The position numbers and the translations under genes were made by a program. 64,000 nucleotides of DNA, from positions 3,472,001-3,536,000 of the forward strand of contig NZ_CP035925.1 of assembly GCF_013373365.1 (NCBI RefSeq), written 5' to 3'. The stretch comes from Lentibacillus sp. CBA3610. Lineage in GTDB: Bacteria; Bacillota; Bacilli; Bacillales; Amphibacillaceae. A model generated the notes under the pieces. It searched no databases, was not told the origin of the DNA, and saw only the letters and a program-made list of their open reading frames with translations. Shown here piece after piece: positions 8,045 to 17,162 of this stretch. Numbering within the stretch: the stretch's first letter is position 1; every line of letters begins with the position of its first letter.

Positions 8045-8354
8045 GTTAGATTCTTTTGTTCGCATCTTTAGTGTAACAAATAGGAAAGTAATTGTCGTTG
8101 GATTATTAAATTTTCAACAGGATTTGTTAGAATGGGATAGCATAGGAACTTGTATCACTTGAATATAAACAGTTTTTCACGGTGCTCAGGGGCAAAAAGC
8201 AGGTCTATTGCCGATCGGAAATTTAAAAGTGACAAATAGTCTGATGAGGGAGGGGTTGGAGGAATTTATGGTACAATAGTGAACTATGCGGACTTTGAAT
8301 ATTTCATTTGACACGCCGCATACGATAACGAAGAATAATAGGGGAGGGATTTGA
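8045..8354. other. Intergenic region between the thi promoter and the DUF4064 gene
   Basis: About 310 bases with no supported gene. The left end holds the thi operon promoter (minus strand). Towards the right a TTGACA at about 8309 could serve the next gene, but no matching -10 at a normal distance is evident. Confidence 0.5.
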
Positions 8355-8789
8355 ATGCGTAGAACCGCAGAAATTGTATTATCAGTAATAGGTGCACTTA
8401 TTTATGGCTTTTTTGCCTTCATTGGTGTATCGATGGTATGGCTGTTTAATCAGGAAACTTTTTGGGATCAGACATCAGAAGAACTAAAACAACAGCCTGA
8501 CATAAATTCAGGAGATGTGGAAGTAGCTCTGGAGGCACTGCAGGGAAGTGGCCAGGGGAGCGGCTGGTTTTTGATTATCGCTTCTGTAATAGCCGTTATT
8601 ATGGGTATTGTCGCGATTATACTGGTAAAAGGCAATAAGAAGCCAAAAGCAGCAGGAATCATTCTAATTGTGGCGGCAGTATTGGGTTCACTTACGGTAT
8701 TGGGTATTTTTGGAGGCATATTCTTACTGATTGCCGGCATCATGTGTCTGGCACGGAAAGCACCTCCGGCAAACACAGTAACAGAATAG
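8355..8789 (+). CDS. DUF4064-type membrane protein
   Basis: A 144-residue protein with four hydrophobic helices: one at residues 8-32, an extracytoplasmic loop with Gln/Asp (about 35-70), then three close helices (72-92, 99-118, 119-135). Arrangement and the start MRRTAEIVLSVIGALIYG fit the DUF4064 family of Firmicutes. Function is unknown. The ribosome site GGGGAGGG lies 6 bases before the ATG. It is monocistronic, with its own terminator. Confidence 0.75.
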   Translation: MRRTAEIVLSVIGALIYGFFAFIGVSMVWLFNQETFWDQTSEELKQQPDINSGDVEVALEALQGSGQGSGWFLIIASVIAVIMGIVAIILVKGNKKPKAAGIILIVAAVLGSLTVLGIFGGIFLLIAGIMCLARKAPPANTVTE

Positions 8790-8796
8790 GCAGTGA

Positions 8797-8830
8797 AAAA
8801 GAGCGGCTTTTGCTGGTTGCTCTTTTTTAG
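8797..8830 (+). terminator. Terminator after the DUF4064 gene
   Basis: AAAAAGAGC and GCTCTTTTTT flank a 14-base interval directly after the stop codon. Confidence 0.75.
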
Positions 8831-8862
8831 TGTGTTATTTTTATGATTAAATTTTTTAAATA

Positions 8863-8890
8863 TTTACAATGGGTAATATTATGTTATAGT
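8863..8890 (+). promoter_or_regulatory. Promoter of yhdT-panF
   Basis: TTTACA (8863-8868), 16-base spacer, TATAGT (8885-8890): a sigma-A type promoter about 50-70 bases before the first start codon of the operon. Confidence 0.55.
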
Positions 8891-8962
8891 ATTAAAGAAA
8901 AGTTTGTAAAAAAGCATGTCTCATTATGGGAGATTTTGATGAAATACAAGGGGGATTATGAC

Positions 8963-9247
8963 GTGAAGGAACAAAATACGCCGGATAGTGACCCACGCTA
9001 TAAAGTTGCCAACCGGGAAGCATTGATTGGGGTCGGTCTGGTTCTTTTCAACTTTATTTGGTGGTTTGCATTTGCATATGGACTCGGAGGAAAAGACCCG
9101 GCGGAATATACATACGTCTTTGGTTTGCCGGCATGGTTCTTTTATAGCTGTGTGCTGGGATTTGTCGTTATGGCAGCACTTGTAACAATTGCGGTGAAAA
9201 AGTGGTTTGTGGAAGTACCATTTGATGAAGAGGGAGAAGAGACATGA
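8963..9247 (+). CDS. yhdT: YhdT-family membrane protein (partner of PanF)
   Basis: A protein of 94 residues with two transmembrane helices. The motif DPRYKVANREALIGVGLVLF at the N-terminus and FNFIWWFAFAYGLG match the DUF997/YhdT family, usually encoded right before panF. GTG 8963 is preferred (AAGGGGG 8 bases upstream, start MKEQN); ATG 8939 with GGGAG 6 bases upstream is an alternative adding 8 residues. The stop overlaps the panF start (ATGA), so the two are translationally coupled. It probably helps assembly or activity of the symporter; its exact job is not established. Confidence 0.85.
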   Translation: MKEQNTPDSDPRYKVANREALIGVGLVLFNFIWWFAFAYGLGGKDPAEYTYVFGLPAWFFYSCVLGFVVMAALVTIAVKKWFVEVPFDEEGEET

Positions 9248-10683
9248 ATTGGGAGGCATTAGTTCCGTTAATTGGTATCATATTGATTATATTTGGTGTC
9301 GGGGTATGGGCAGGTAAATATGTTAAATCCTCTAACACGTTTTTAGATGATTATTTCCTGGGCGGCAGAAGCCTTGGCGGGTTTGTTCTGGCCATGACGA
9401 TGACGGCTACATATGGCAGTGCGAGCAGTTTTATAGGGGGACCGGGGACAGCCTATACTGAGGGACTTGGCTGGGTGCTATTGGCAATGACTCAGGTTTC
9501 AACCGGTTATTTTGTGTTAATGGTTTTGGGCAAAAAATTCGCGATAGTGACCCGCAAATATAATGCGCTGACGATGGTCGATTTTTTGAAAGAACGGTAT
9601 CGATCCAAATGGGTCGTACTCATTTCGGCATTCAGCATTATTGTCTTTTTGTTTTCAGCGATGGCAGCCCAGTGGATTGGTGGGGCACGGCTGATTGAGT
9701 CATTGATTGGGATACCGTATACGACAGCGTTATTCATCTTTGCGGTATTGGTGCTCATTTATGTTGTAATTGGGGGATTCCGGGCGGTGGCACTCACTGA
9801 CTCCATTCAAGGGACGATTATGTTTTTTGGAACGCTTATACTGTTGATTGCAACGATTATCGCAGGCGGTGGTATTTCCAATATCATATCGGATCTTTCC
9901 GCTGAAAATCCGAATCTGATTACGCCATATGGTGCTGAGGGCACTCTCACACCGGCCTTTGTATCGTCTTTTTGGATACTGGTCGGTGTCGGTGTCGTGG
10001 CACTGCCGCAGATTACAGTCAGAGCGATGTCCTATAAAGACTCCCGTTCCATGCATCGTGCCATCATTATTGGCACCATAGTCGTTGGTGTGATTATGTT
10101 AAATATGCATTTGATTGGTGTGTTTGCCCGTCCGATTTTACCTGGGATTGAAGTTGGCGATCGTGTCATGCCGCTCATTGCACTGGAGGTTTTACCAAAC
10201 TGGCTGGCTGGTATCGTTCTGGCGGCCCCGATGGCAGCAATCATGTCAACGGTCGATTCATTGCTGCTTTTGGTGAGCTCATCCATCGTCAAAGATGTTT
10301 ATTTGAATTATGTAGAACCGAAAGCATCACATGATCGGGTGAAACGGCTCAGTATCGGTGTTACAGCCGTTTTGGGAGTGATCGTATTCCTGTTGGCACT
10401 GAATCCGCCTGATTTGATTATTTGGCTGAACCTGTTCGCATTTGGCGGTCTGCAAGCAGCATTTATTTGGCCGATTGTTATGGGACTGTATTGGTCGAAA
10501 GGAAATAAATATGGTGCCATTGCTTCAATGGTTACCGGTGTCGGATTATATATTTTATCAGATACATTTTATCCGCAGCCATTCGGATTGCATTCGGTCG
10601 TGCTGCCTGTCGTCGTTTCATTCTTTGCGTATGTCCTAGTGAGTTTAGGGACACAGGATCGTCACCAGGTAGTTAAAAGTTAA
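9244..10683 (+). CDS. panF: sodium/pantothenate symporter
   Basis: A 479-residue member of the sodium:solute symporter family with about 13 hydrophobic helices, importing pantothenate (for coenzyme A) with Na+. Typical PanF stretches are FLDDYFLGGRSLGGFVLAMT and ATYGSASSFIGGPGTAY at the N-terminus and APMAAIMSTVDSLLLLVSSS in the C-terminal half. It overlaps yhdT by 4 bases and is the last gene of that operon. Length is normal for the family. Confidence 0.93.
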   Translation: MNWEALVPLIGIILIIFGVGVWAGKYVKSSNTFLDDYFLGGRSLGGFVLAMTMTATYGSASSFIGGPGTAYTEGLGWVLLAMTQVSTGYFVLMVLGKKFAIVTRKYNALTMVDFLKERYRSKWVVLISAFSIIVFLFSAMAAQWIGGARLIESLIGIPYTTALFIFAVLVLIYVVIGGFRAVALTDSIQGTIMFFGTLILLIATIIAGGGISNIISDLSAENPNLITPYGAEGTLTPAFVSSFWILVGVGVVALPQITVRAMSYKDSRSMHRAIIIGTIVVGVIMLNMHLIGVFARPILPGIEVGDRVMPLIALEVLPNWLAGIVLAAPMAAIMSTVDSLLLLVSSSIVKDVYLNYVEPKASHDRVKRLSIGVTAVLGVIVFLLALNPPDLIIWLNLFAFGGLQAAFIWPIVMGLYWSKGNKYGAIASMVTGVGLYILSDTFYPQPFGLHSVVLPVVVSFFAYVLVSLGTQDRHQVVKS

Positions 10684-10927
10684 GTTCTTTTGAGTGTTAT
10701 AACGACCAAAAACGAGAACTGAGCTGTGTCTAAAATAGAGAAAAAAAGAGTGATTCTATGTTTAAAGCGCGTTATATTGAAAGCATATTATCACAATATG
10801 ATTTAGTGTCGAATGTGAAAGTTTTTGGACTTTGAGATGGCCGTTATATTATGTGATACTTACGAGGTTAGCCCAAATAGTTGATTTGGCAATTAATTTA
10901 AACAAAGATCATCAAGGGGGATCTATA

Positions 10928-11836
10928 ATGGTTAAAAAATTTTTAGGGTTAACTTCAGCTTTAGTGTTATCAATAGGCTTAACAGCATGTGGCGGAAATG
11001 AGGAGACAGAAGATAATGGAAACGCTAGCTCCTCTATTGGTGAAGAAGTTGAGCATACGATTGTAGGAATCGACCCTGGAGCCGGTATTATGGAGCAGGC
11101 AAGTGACATGTTATCCGAATATGAACTTGAAAACTGGGAGGTTCAGGAAAGCTCCGGTGCTGCCATGGCAGCGGAATTAGGGAGTGCCATTGATGAAGAA
11201 GAGCCAATCATTGTGACAGGCTGGATCCCGCATTGGAAATTTTTCGAGTTTGATCTGAAAATGCTGGACGATCCTCAAGAAGTTTATGGTGGCGAGGAAG
11301 ATATCCATACTTTGGTACGCCAGGGTTTAGAGGAGGATATGCCTGGTGCCTATACGTTCTTTGACCAATTCCAGTGGGAGCCGGATCACCTGCAGAATGT
11401 TATGCTGAAAATTGAAGAAGGTTTATCAGAAGAAGAGGCAGCACAGGAATGGGTTGAAGAAAATCAAGACCTGGTTGATTCCTGGGTTGAAGGAGCAGAG
11501 CCTGGAGACGGTGCTGAAGTGAGCATCACCTATGTTGCATGGGCCGATGTGATTGCCAGTTCCAATGTTGTCAAATACGTCATGGAAAATGAATTGGACT
11601 ATCAAGTTGAGTTAGTTCAAGTGGAACCAGGTCCAATGTTTGCCAGTGTTGCTGATGGTACCGTAGATGCTATGGTAGGTGCGTGGCTGCCTTCAACACA
11701 TGCCGCTTACTATGAAGAGTACGAAGGCGATTTTGAAGACTTAGGCGCTAACCTGAGTGGTACACGGAATGGTCTTGTTGTTCCTTCGTATATGGATATT
11801 GATTCAATTGAAGACTTAAAAGAGAGTAATGAATAA
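10928..11836 (+). CDS. glycine-betaine-type ABC transporter substrate-binding lipoprotein (orphan)
   Basis: A 302-residue extracellular binding protein of the OpuAC type. The first 20 residues are a lipoprotein signal with lipobox LTACG (Cys about 20). The mature part has two alpha/beta lobes, with IVTGWIPHWKFFEFDLKML and MVGAWLPSTHAAYYEEYE as the aromatic ligand-binding segments and GTRNGLVVPSYM near the end. ATG 10928 is chosen because AGGGGG lies 7 bases before it and it gives a proper signal peptide; the frame is open for 32 further codons upstream. No ATPase or permease gene is nearby, so it must work with components encoded elsewhere. Its own terminator follows. Confidence 0.88.
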   Translation: MVKKFLGLTSALVLSIGLTACGGNEETEDNGNASSSIGEEVEHTIVGIDPGAGIMEQASDMLSEYELENWEVQESSGAAMAAELGSAIDEEEPIIVTGWIPHWKFFEFDLKMLDDPQEVYGGEEDIHTLVRQGLEEDMPGAYTFFDQFQWEPDHLQNVMLKIEEGLSEEEAAQEWVEENQDLVDSWVEGAEPGDGAEVSITYVAWADVIASSNVVKYVMENELDYQVELVQVEPGPMFASVADGTVDAMVGAWLPSTHAAYYEEYEGDFEDLGANLSGTRNGLVVPSYMDIDSIEDLKESNE

Positions 11837-11883
11837 TAATATATAAAGGACATTTCATAAGAACACAGCATAATAAATCTAAA

Positions 11884-11924
11884 CTAAACTCCTTTGGACA
11901 TGGGTGTCTGGAGGAGTTTTTTTA
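11884..11924 (+). terminator. Terminator of the binding-protein gene
   Basis: AAACTCC and GGAGTTT outer arms with an inner GGACA/TGTCT pairing, followed by a run of seven T residues. Confidence 0.8.
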
Positions 11925-12046
11925 TATCGATTGAAAATAACATCTTTACAAAAGCCACTAATCTTTGTGTAGTTGCATGCATGAGTAATCAACCATACAG
12001 ATGGTTAACCCTGAGCCCGGGGTAAATAACGAAAGGAGGGCTCTCA

Positions 12047-12144
12047 TTGCAGCCAGTATTAGATGAATCGTAACCTATATTTCAGCAAATTGCACAGATG
12101 ATCAGCAATGATATTGTAGAAGTATTTTAGAAGAAGGCGAATAA
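12047..12144 (+). pseudogene. Remnant of a GntR-family (YtrA-like) regulator N-terminus
   Basis: A ribosome site AAAGGAGGG (12032-12040) leads to TTG 12047 encoding MQPVLDES followed by TAA at 12071. The same frame continues PIFQQIAQMISNDIVEVF, and after a one-base shift ILEEGE then a stop. This is the characteristic N-terminus of GntR regulators that accompany ABC transporters (PIFQQIAxxIxNDIxxGxxxEG). The DNA-recognition part and everything beyond are gone. Together these are a stop, a frameshift and a truncation, so the gene is dead. An intact gene of the same class is at 33456. Confidence 0.65.
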
Positions 12145-12250
12145 ATCCATGTTTAATGCTGGTTAAAAACAGAATTACTAGGTGGTTCGGGCAAGTGTGT
12201 TAATATAGACTTAATGTTTGGCACAATTATTTTGGGGGAGGGTTTCGGAA

Positions 12251-12844
12251 ATGACAACGATTGGTTTTGTCCGTCACGGTATTACACGTTGGAATAAAGA
12301 AGGTAGAGCGCAAGGGAGTTCTGATATCCCATTGGATGAAGAAGGACTGAAACAGGCTGGCATGCTTGCAGAACGGCTGGGGGTAGGTGAATGGGATATT
12401 GTGTATTCCAGTGATTTATTGCGGGCTAAACAGACTGCGGAAATCCTGAACGGTAAATTGGGAACAAAATTGCACCTGGATTCCAGATTGCGTGAACGAA
12501 GTGGCGGGCTTATTGAGAGAACAACAGAGGAAGAACGTGTCCAAAAATGGGGACCCAACTGGCGTGAACTAGACATGAAACTGGAATCACATGACAGTAT
12601 CATCTCCAGGGGGATTACGTTTATTAATGAGATAAGCGAAAAACATATGGATCAGAATGTACTGATCGTCAGTCATGGAGCCTTCATTAAGCATCTTCTG
12701 AAAGTGCTTCTTCCTGGGTCGAATAAAGATGAATCCTTAAATAATACGTCATTAACTTCCCTGGTAAAGTGTGAGAGCGGCTGGAATTGTGATTTGTATA
12801 ATTGCACAGACCATTTGTTAAAGGAAGAGTCACTTAAATTGTAA
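12251..12844 (+). CDS. histidine phosphatase (phosphoglycerate-mutase-like) family protein
   Basis: A 197-residue cytoplasmic phosphatase. The N-terminal catalytic motif is FVRHGITRWN (His about 9), and the second catalytic His is in IVSHGAFIKH (about 140). SDIPLDEEGLKQA and VYSSDLLRAKQTAEIL are also family hallmarks. Substrate unknown; relatives act on sugar phosphates, nucleotides or cobalamin intermediates. ATG 12251 is chosen because GGGGGAGGG precedes it; an upstream in-frame start has no such site. Monocistronic. Confidence 0.9.
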   Translation: MTTIGFVRHGITRWNKEGRAQGSSDIPLDEEGLKQAGMLAERLGVGEWDIVYSSDLLRAKQTAEILNGKLGTKLHLDSRLRERSGGLIERTTEEERVQKWGPNWRELDMKLESHDSIISRGITFINEISEKHMDQNVLIVSHGAFIKHLLKVLLPGSNKDESLNNTSLTSLVKCESGWNCDLYNCTDHLLKEESLKL

Positions 12845-13166
12845 TTGAAAAAGCGTCTTGAGGGAGTGAATAATCAAAGCAAAACACTGGATGTTGTAAA
12901 AAGCAAATTGTTAGCGCCTGCCCGGGGAGACATTAAAATTTTCACACCCGGATTTATGTCTATTCACCCATGGTACAGCGGTCAGCAGCATATTTATCAT
13001 TATTGGTTCATATTTTTAAGTCAAAAGAAGTGTATACCAGCCGGAAATTGGGTACAGTCATGATTAGGATTGTATGCTAAACCGTTTTCTGGTTATATGA
13101 ATGAATCAAATGCTTATTCCCCGTTTCTATTTTTGATATCTTCTCTGTCATAAGAGGTGAAACGCC
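12845..13166. other. Intergenic region without a supported gene
   Basis: About 320 bases. A TTG-initiated frame of 72 codons begins right after the phosphatase stop, but it has no ribosome site of its own, no recognisable motif and a composition unlike its neighbours, so it is not called. No promoter or terminator is clear. Confidence 0.5.
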
Positions 13167-13370
13167 ATGGACATGAATGTATTGAACAAACACAAACTCG
13201 GGCTGTATTTATCGCCATTGCTTATTGTTGCTTTGTTATTTGTTAATTTTTATATGATTATTAACCATAAATCAATTGTTACGACTACCACAGCCATGAT
13301 TTCAGCTGCATTGCTGATCATTTTATTATTTATGTCGATAAGGTCTATTTTTAAAGAAGCGGGAAGTTAA
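13167..13370 (+). CDS. small two-helix membrane protein
   Basis: A 67-residue protein with two hydrophobic helices (about 13-31 and 38-57) and a short basic tail. The ribosome site GAGGTG lies 8 bases before the ATG. No family recognised. It converges on the acetoacetyl-CoA synthetase gene. Confidence 0.55.
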   Translation: MDMNVLNKHKLGLYLSPLLIVALLFVNFYMIINHKSIVTTTTAMISAALLIILLFMSIRSIFKEAGS

Positions 13371-13444
13371 GTGAACAGTTGCCAGCCCTGTGAGCACTTA
13401 ACCGGAATGAAATCTGCTTATCTAAGTTTTTGCCTGAGGTTATA

Positions 13445-13475
13445 AAAAAAGAGGATGTTTGTAACATCCTCGTTC
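13445..13475 (-). terminator. Terminator of the acetoacetyl-CoA synthetase gene
   Basis: On the minus strand GAGGATGTTACAAACATCCTC folds into a near-perfect hairpin (arms GAGGATGTT / AACATCCTC) followed by T7. Confidence 0.85.
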
Positions 13476-13481
13476 TGATTA

Positions 13482-15467
13482 TTAGTTGGTCTCAAATTGT
13501 TCCTGTGCAAACTGAACAAAATAATCCAGTGAGTCCTGATTGCTTAATGACCCCTTATTAACGACCTCATCCACCGGCTTACCCATTAATATTTTCTTAA
13601 TCGGAATTTCCAGCTTTTTGCCGTTCAAGGTTTTTGGCAGGTCCGGTGCTTGGTAAATACCGCTTGGTGTGTGACGTGGTGAGCAGTGAGTCCGAATTTG
13701 ACTTTTGATCGTTTTCTTCACGTCATCGGTCAGTTCCTTGCCTTCTTTCATCAAGATAAACAATGGCGTGCAGGAGTCTCCGTCACCTTTTGGGACATCA
13801 ACAATCAGGCTGTCGCTGACCTCGCTGACATGATCAACGGCACGGTAAATTTCGCTGGTACCAATGCGGATGCCACCGCGGTTGATCGTTGCATCAGACC
13901 GTCCGTAAATAACACATGTATGCCGGTCAGTGACTTTCAAATAATCGCCATGGCGCCAAATACCCGGGAATACGTCGAAATAACTATCACGTAAACGGCT
14001 GCCGTCCTCGTCATTCCAAAAATAAATCGGCATGGACGGAAATGGTTCGGTCAAGACCAATTCGCCGACTTCTTCAATTTGTGGATTGGCATTATCATCA
14101 AAGCTCTCAATTTTAGCCCCCAGTCCACGACATTGCAGTTCGCCCGCATAGACCGGCAAAGTTGGTGAGCCAAGAATAAATGCCGTACAGACGTCAGTTC
14201 CGCCGCTTGCTGAAGCAATCCAAAGGTCCTCCTTTACATTATCATAACACCATTGGAATCCTTCCGGCGGCAGTGGGGAGCCTGTCGAGCTAATGCTTTC
14301 GAGATGGCTCAAGTCAAATTCCTCACCAGGTTTCAAGTCTTCATCCTTCATGCATGCCGTAATATAGCTCGCACTCGTGCCGAAGACTGTCATCTTTGTA
14401 TCCTGAGCAAACTTCCATAACATGCGTTTATCCGGATAGGCGGGATTACCGTCGTATAAAATAATGGTACTGCCGGTCAAAAGTCCGCCCACGAGGAAAT
14501 TCCACATCATCCAGCCAGTGGTCGTAAACCAGAAGAAGCGATCGTCTTTCCCAAGATCAGCATGGAACGTCAGTGCTTTCAGATGTTCGAGCAGAATGCC
14601 GCCCTGACTTTGCACGATCGGCTTCGGTTTTCCTGTTGTCCCCGAGGAAAACAATACCCAAAGCGGGGCGTTAAAATTGACATGTTCGTATGTTAATGTT
14701 CCTGATTTTGCTACAGCATCATCCCAAAACATAACATTTTTCAAACGGCTGGTGTCCGGATTTTCGTTCAGATATGGAATGACAATGGTTGCTTCCAATG
14801 TCGTGAGCTCTGATTGGATATTTTCCACAACTGAAGTCCGGTCAAAATCCTTTCCACCGTAACGATAGCCATCGACAGTTACCATCACTTTCGGTTCAAT
14901 CTGCTTGAAACGGTCGATTACGCTCTGTGTGCCAAAGTCCGGTGATGCACTTGACCAGATGGCCCCAAGGCTTGCTGTTGCCAGGAGCGCCACAATAGAC
15001 TCATAGATATTGGCGACATAAGCGACAACACGATCGCCTTTCGTAATGCCAAGGCTTTGAAGGGTTTGCTGCATAGCGGCTGTATCACGGTAAAGTTGCT
15101 GCCATGTTATTTCTTGTGTTGGACGCAATTCCGAAGTGTGTATAATCGCCGGTTCATCGTCATCACGGTTTCTGAAAATATGTTCGGTGTAATTGATGGC
15201 CGCTTCCGGAAACCACTTGGCACCGGGCATTTGATGTGAGGTTAGCACTGTTTCATAAGGCTTCTCTGCCAGGATGTCAAAGTACTCCCATATTGATGCC
15301 CAGAAATCCTCGAGTTCATCGACAGACCATTTCCAGAGCGAATGATAATCATTAAAGTGCAAGTTTTTATGTTCATTTAACCAATTCATATAATCATAAA
15401 TGTTTGAATTTTGTTTCCGTCTTTCACTTGGTTCCCATAACAGGGTGCCTTCCTTTATTTCACTCAA
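13482..15467 (-). CDS. acetoacetate--CoA ligase (acetoacetyl-CoA synthetase)
   Basis: A 661-residue ANL-superfamily enzyme that activates acetoacetate to acetoacetyl-CoA with ATP, used in ketone-body and polyhydroxybutyrate-related metabolism. The AMP-binding P-loop is SSGTTGKPKP (about 274-283). The N-terminal cap ends near YTEHIFRNRD, and the C-terminal hinge is YGRSDATINRGGIRIGTSEI. The family-specific start LLWEPSERR and the end KKLEIPIKKILMGKP support acetoacetate over acetate. The start is TTG 15467 with GGAGGGG about 7 bases upstream. Monocistronic, with a terminator. Confidence 0.93.
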   Translation of the reverse strand: MSEIKEGTLLWEPSERRKQNSNIYDYMNWLNEHKNLHFNDYHSLWKWSVDELEDFWASIWEYFDILAEKPYETVLTSHQMPGAKWFPEAAINYTEHIFRNRDDDEPAIIHTSELRPTQEITWQQLYRDTAAMQQTLQSLGITKGDRVVAYVANIYESIVALLATASLGAIWSSASPDFGTQSVIDRFKQIEPKVMVTVDGYRYGGKDFDRTSVVENIQSELTTLEATIVIPYLNENPDTSRLKNVMFWDDAVAKSGTLTYEHVNFNAPLWVLFSSGTTGKPKPIVQSQGGILLEHLKALTFHADLGKDDRFFWFTTTGWMMWNFLVGGLLTGSTIILYDGNPAYPDKRMLWKFAQDTKMTVFGTSASYITACMKDEDLKPGEEFDLSHLESISSTGSPLPPEGFQWCYDNVKEDLWIASASGGTDVCTAFILGSPTLPVYAGELQCRGLGAKIESFDDNANPQIEEVGELVLTEPFPSMPIYFWNDEDGSRLRDSYFDVFPGIWRHGDYLKVTDRHTCVIYGRSDATINRGGIRIGTSEIYRAVDHVSEVSDSLIVDVPKGDGDSCTPLFILMKEGKELTDDVKKTIKSQIRTHCSPRHTPSGIYQAPDLPKTLNGKKLEIPIKKILMGKPVDEVVNKGSLSNQDSLDYFVQFAQEQFETN

Positions 15468-15659
15468 ATTTCTGCCCCTCCTTTTCCCTTAACCTGTCAT
15501 CATTATATGAAACCGTTTGCCTTGTGTAAAGCTGCCTGTGTTTTCAGATTAATCATTTTTCATTCCTTCACTTAAATAAATACTGATATTTATCATTTTT
15601 TCTTTAAAATTTATCAATTTGATAGAATATATATTAATACATATTAGGGAGAGGGTTTC

Positions 15660-16235
15660 ATGGAAAAGTATAGAATGAGTCCAAATGTTAATCAATCTGT
15701 GGTGAATGGTATTCTTCAAGGTTATAAGAACTATATTGATGAACGGAAAGTAAAAAGGCAAGAGATGAATATCAGTACTGCATATGCCTGGGTCAAATAA
15801 TTTTTATTGCCAACAAGTGAATTTACAGAGGACTTCCAAACTATTTCTAAGGTTTCACACCCGGATTCGTATATCGAATTAAAACGGAAATGGATGGTCT
15901 CTATCCAAGCTATGGCATTTCGAGCTCATTCCTTGGAATTAATTTCATATCAGCAATACAGATACTTTAATATTAAACTTAACAGGCTGAAGTACAAACA
16001 AATTGAACCTCTTGACCGGGAATTGAAAGTACCTCGGCCGGGAAAATTAAGGAGTATTCTGCAATTATTGTTTGAAAAAGAATATTTACCCTTAGATGAG
16101 TTAATGAATGCAATGGAAGTGGATATAGGCTTTTTGACGAACCTGACGGGCATAGAAGAAGACTTTTTTAAACACTATCAATTACAGCAAGCTCGGACAT
16201 TTTCTATTAAAGACCTGGATTTTAAGGTGATTTAG
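15660..16235 (+). pseudogene. Fusion remnant ending in the C-terminal part of an ImmA/IrrE-type protein
   Basis: ATG 15660 (GGGAGAGGG upstream) opens a 46-codon frame, starting MEKYRMSPNVNQSVV and ending AYAWVK, that stops at TAA 15798-15800. The same frame then continues without a break as FLLPTSEFTEDF through residue 143 to 16235. The second part matches the region of ImmA/IrrE (XRE-linked) metallopeptidases that follows the active site: FLLP, SYIELKRKWMVSIQAMAFRAH, SYQQYRYF, EPLDRELKVPRPGKL. The HEXXH and helix-turn-helix regions are absent. The first part does not belong to that family; it may be the start of a DUF5986-like protein (weak). The likely history is a deletion that joined two genes in frame. 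A TTG at 15807 could in principle start the second half, but no ribosome site is present. Confidence 0.65.
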
Positions 16236-16246
16236 TTTGTGTATAC

Positions 16247-16277
16247 TTTAAACCCCCGCGCTGCCTTCGCGGGGGTT
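16247..16277. terminator. GC-rich hairpin after the ImmA/IrrE remnant
   Basis: AACCCCCGCG and CGCGGGGGTT around a 7-base loop, between the remnant and the convergent PAP2 gene. There is no clear T tract, so its use as a terminator is inferred from its position. Confidence 0.55.
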
Positions 16278-16353
16278 GACGTATTATGGTTCTGCCAGTT
16301 CGTTCACGCATTAACAATGATGTTGATGTCCTGGTTGCAGCGAAGCCGATCAC

Positions 16354-17001
16354 CTACCAATCGAACCGTTCTCCTTTCGGGATGTAAGTATACAGGAGTA
16401 TGCTGAATAACAGCCAGGCTCCTCCACCCAGAAATCCGCCGATGACATCCAGTGGATAGTGAACACCCAAGTAGATCCGGCTAAGACCAATAAGTCCTAT
16501 CAAAACAACAGAACTCGCCCAAACCCAACGCGACAATTTCCTGTTGCCTTTTAATTTCTGATGCCACAAAAATGCAAGAAAACCGAAAAAAGCGATTGAA
16601 TTCATTGAATGCCCGCTGGGAAAACTGGCTGAACTGACTTGGACAAGGTGCTCCAAATCCGGGCGAGGTCTTTCGAAAATGGATTTAAGCAGCCAGTTCA
16701 GCTGCCGCACACCGATAAGATTAAAGACAATCAGCAGGGTGGTCCAGAGTCTTTTTTGATACAAAAAAACGAATATGAGAATTCCCATAATGGGAAAGGA
16801 AACATATCCTGAACCGATATAGGTAATCACAACAAAAATGAAGTCCCCAAATGGTCCAAGAAAATCGTATAAATAGGACTGCATCTGCTCACCGAAGTTC
16901 AACAACCACGGCCTTTTTAAATTGAATGCGATTGTTATAAATAATGCTATTGATAGAACCATACAGGAAAATAATAGAATCTGCTTTTGATGAACTGGCA
17001 T
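16354..17001 (-). CDS. PAP2-family membrane phosphatase
   Basis: A 215-residue integral membrane phosphatase with about six helices. All three catalytic motifs are present: KSIFERPRPD (about 110-119), PSGHSMNS (about 130-137) and SRIYLGVHYPLDVIGG (about 175-190). Relatives remove phosphate from phosphatidic acid, phosphatidylglycerol phosphate or undecaprenyl diphosphate at the outer membrane face; the exact substrate cannot be read from sequence. An AGGAGG-like site precedes ATG 17001. It stands alone. Confidence 0.92.
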   Translation of the reverse strand: MPVHQKQILLFSCMVLSIALFITIAFNLKRPWLLNFGEQMQSYLYDFLGPFGDFIFVVITYIGSGYVSFPIMGILIFVFLYQKRLWTTLLIVFNLIGVRQLNWLLKSIFERPRPDLEHLVQVSSASFPSGHSMNSIAFFGFLAFLWHQKLKGNRKLSRWVWASSVVLIGLIGLSRIYLGVHYPLDVIGGFLGGGAWLLFSILLYTYIPKGERFDW

Positions 17002-17162
17002 TATACGCCTCCTTTGTTGCCGTTTGTTGTTTTATATCCCCTGGAATTATATTTTCAATCATTTTACCCAAACGGGATGTGGATTAATCTTATCAACCTG
17101 CTGCACTCCAAGCAAAAACAAACCATACGTAAGCATAAATAATATCATAATATCAACTGGCG

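Noticed and set aside
12845-13063. 72-codon TTG-started ORF after the phosphatase gene
   Set aside because: It starts directly after the stop codon, has no ribosome site and no recognisable motif.
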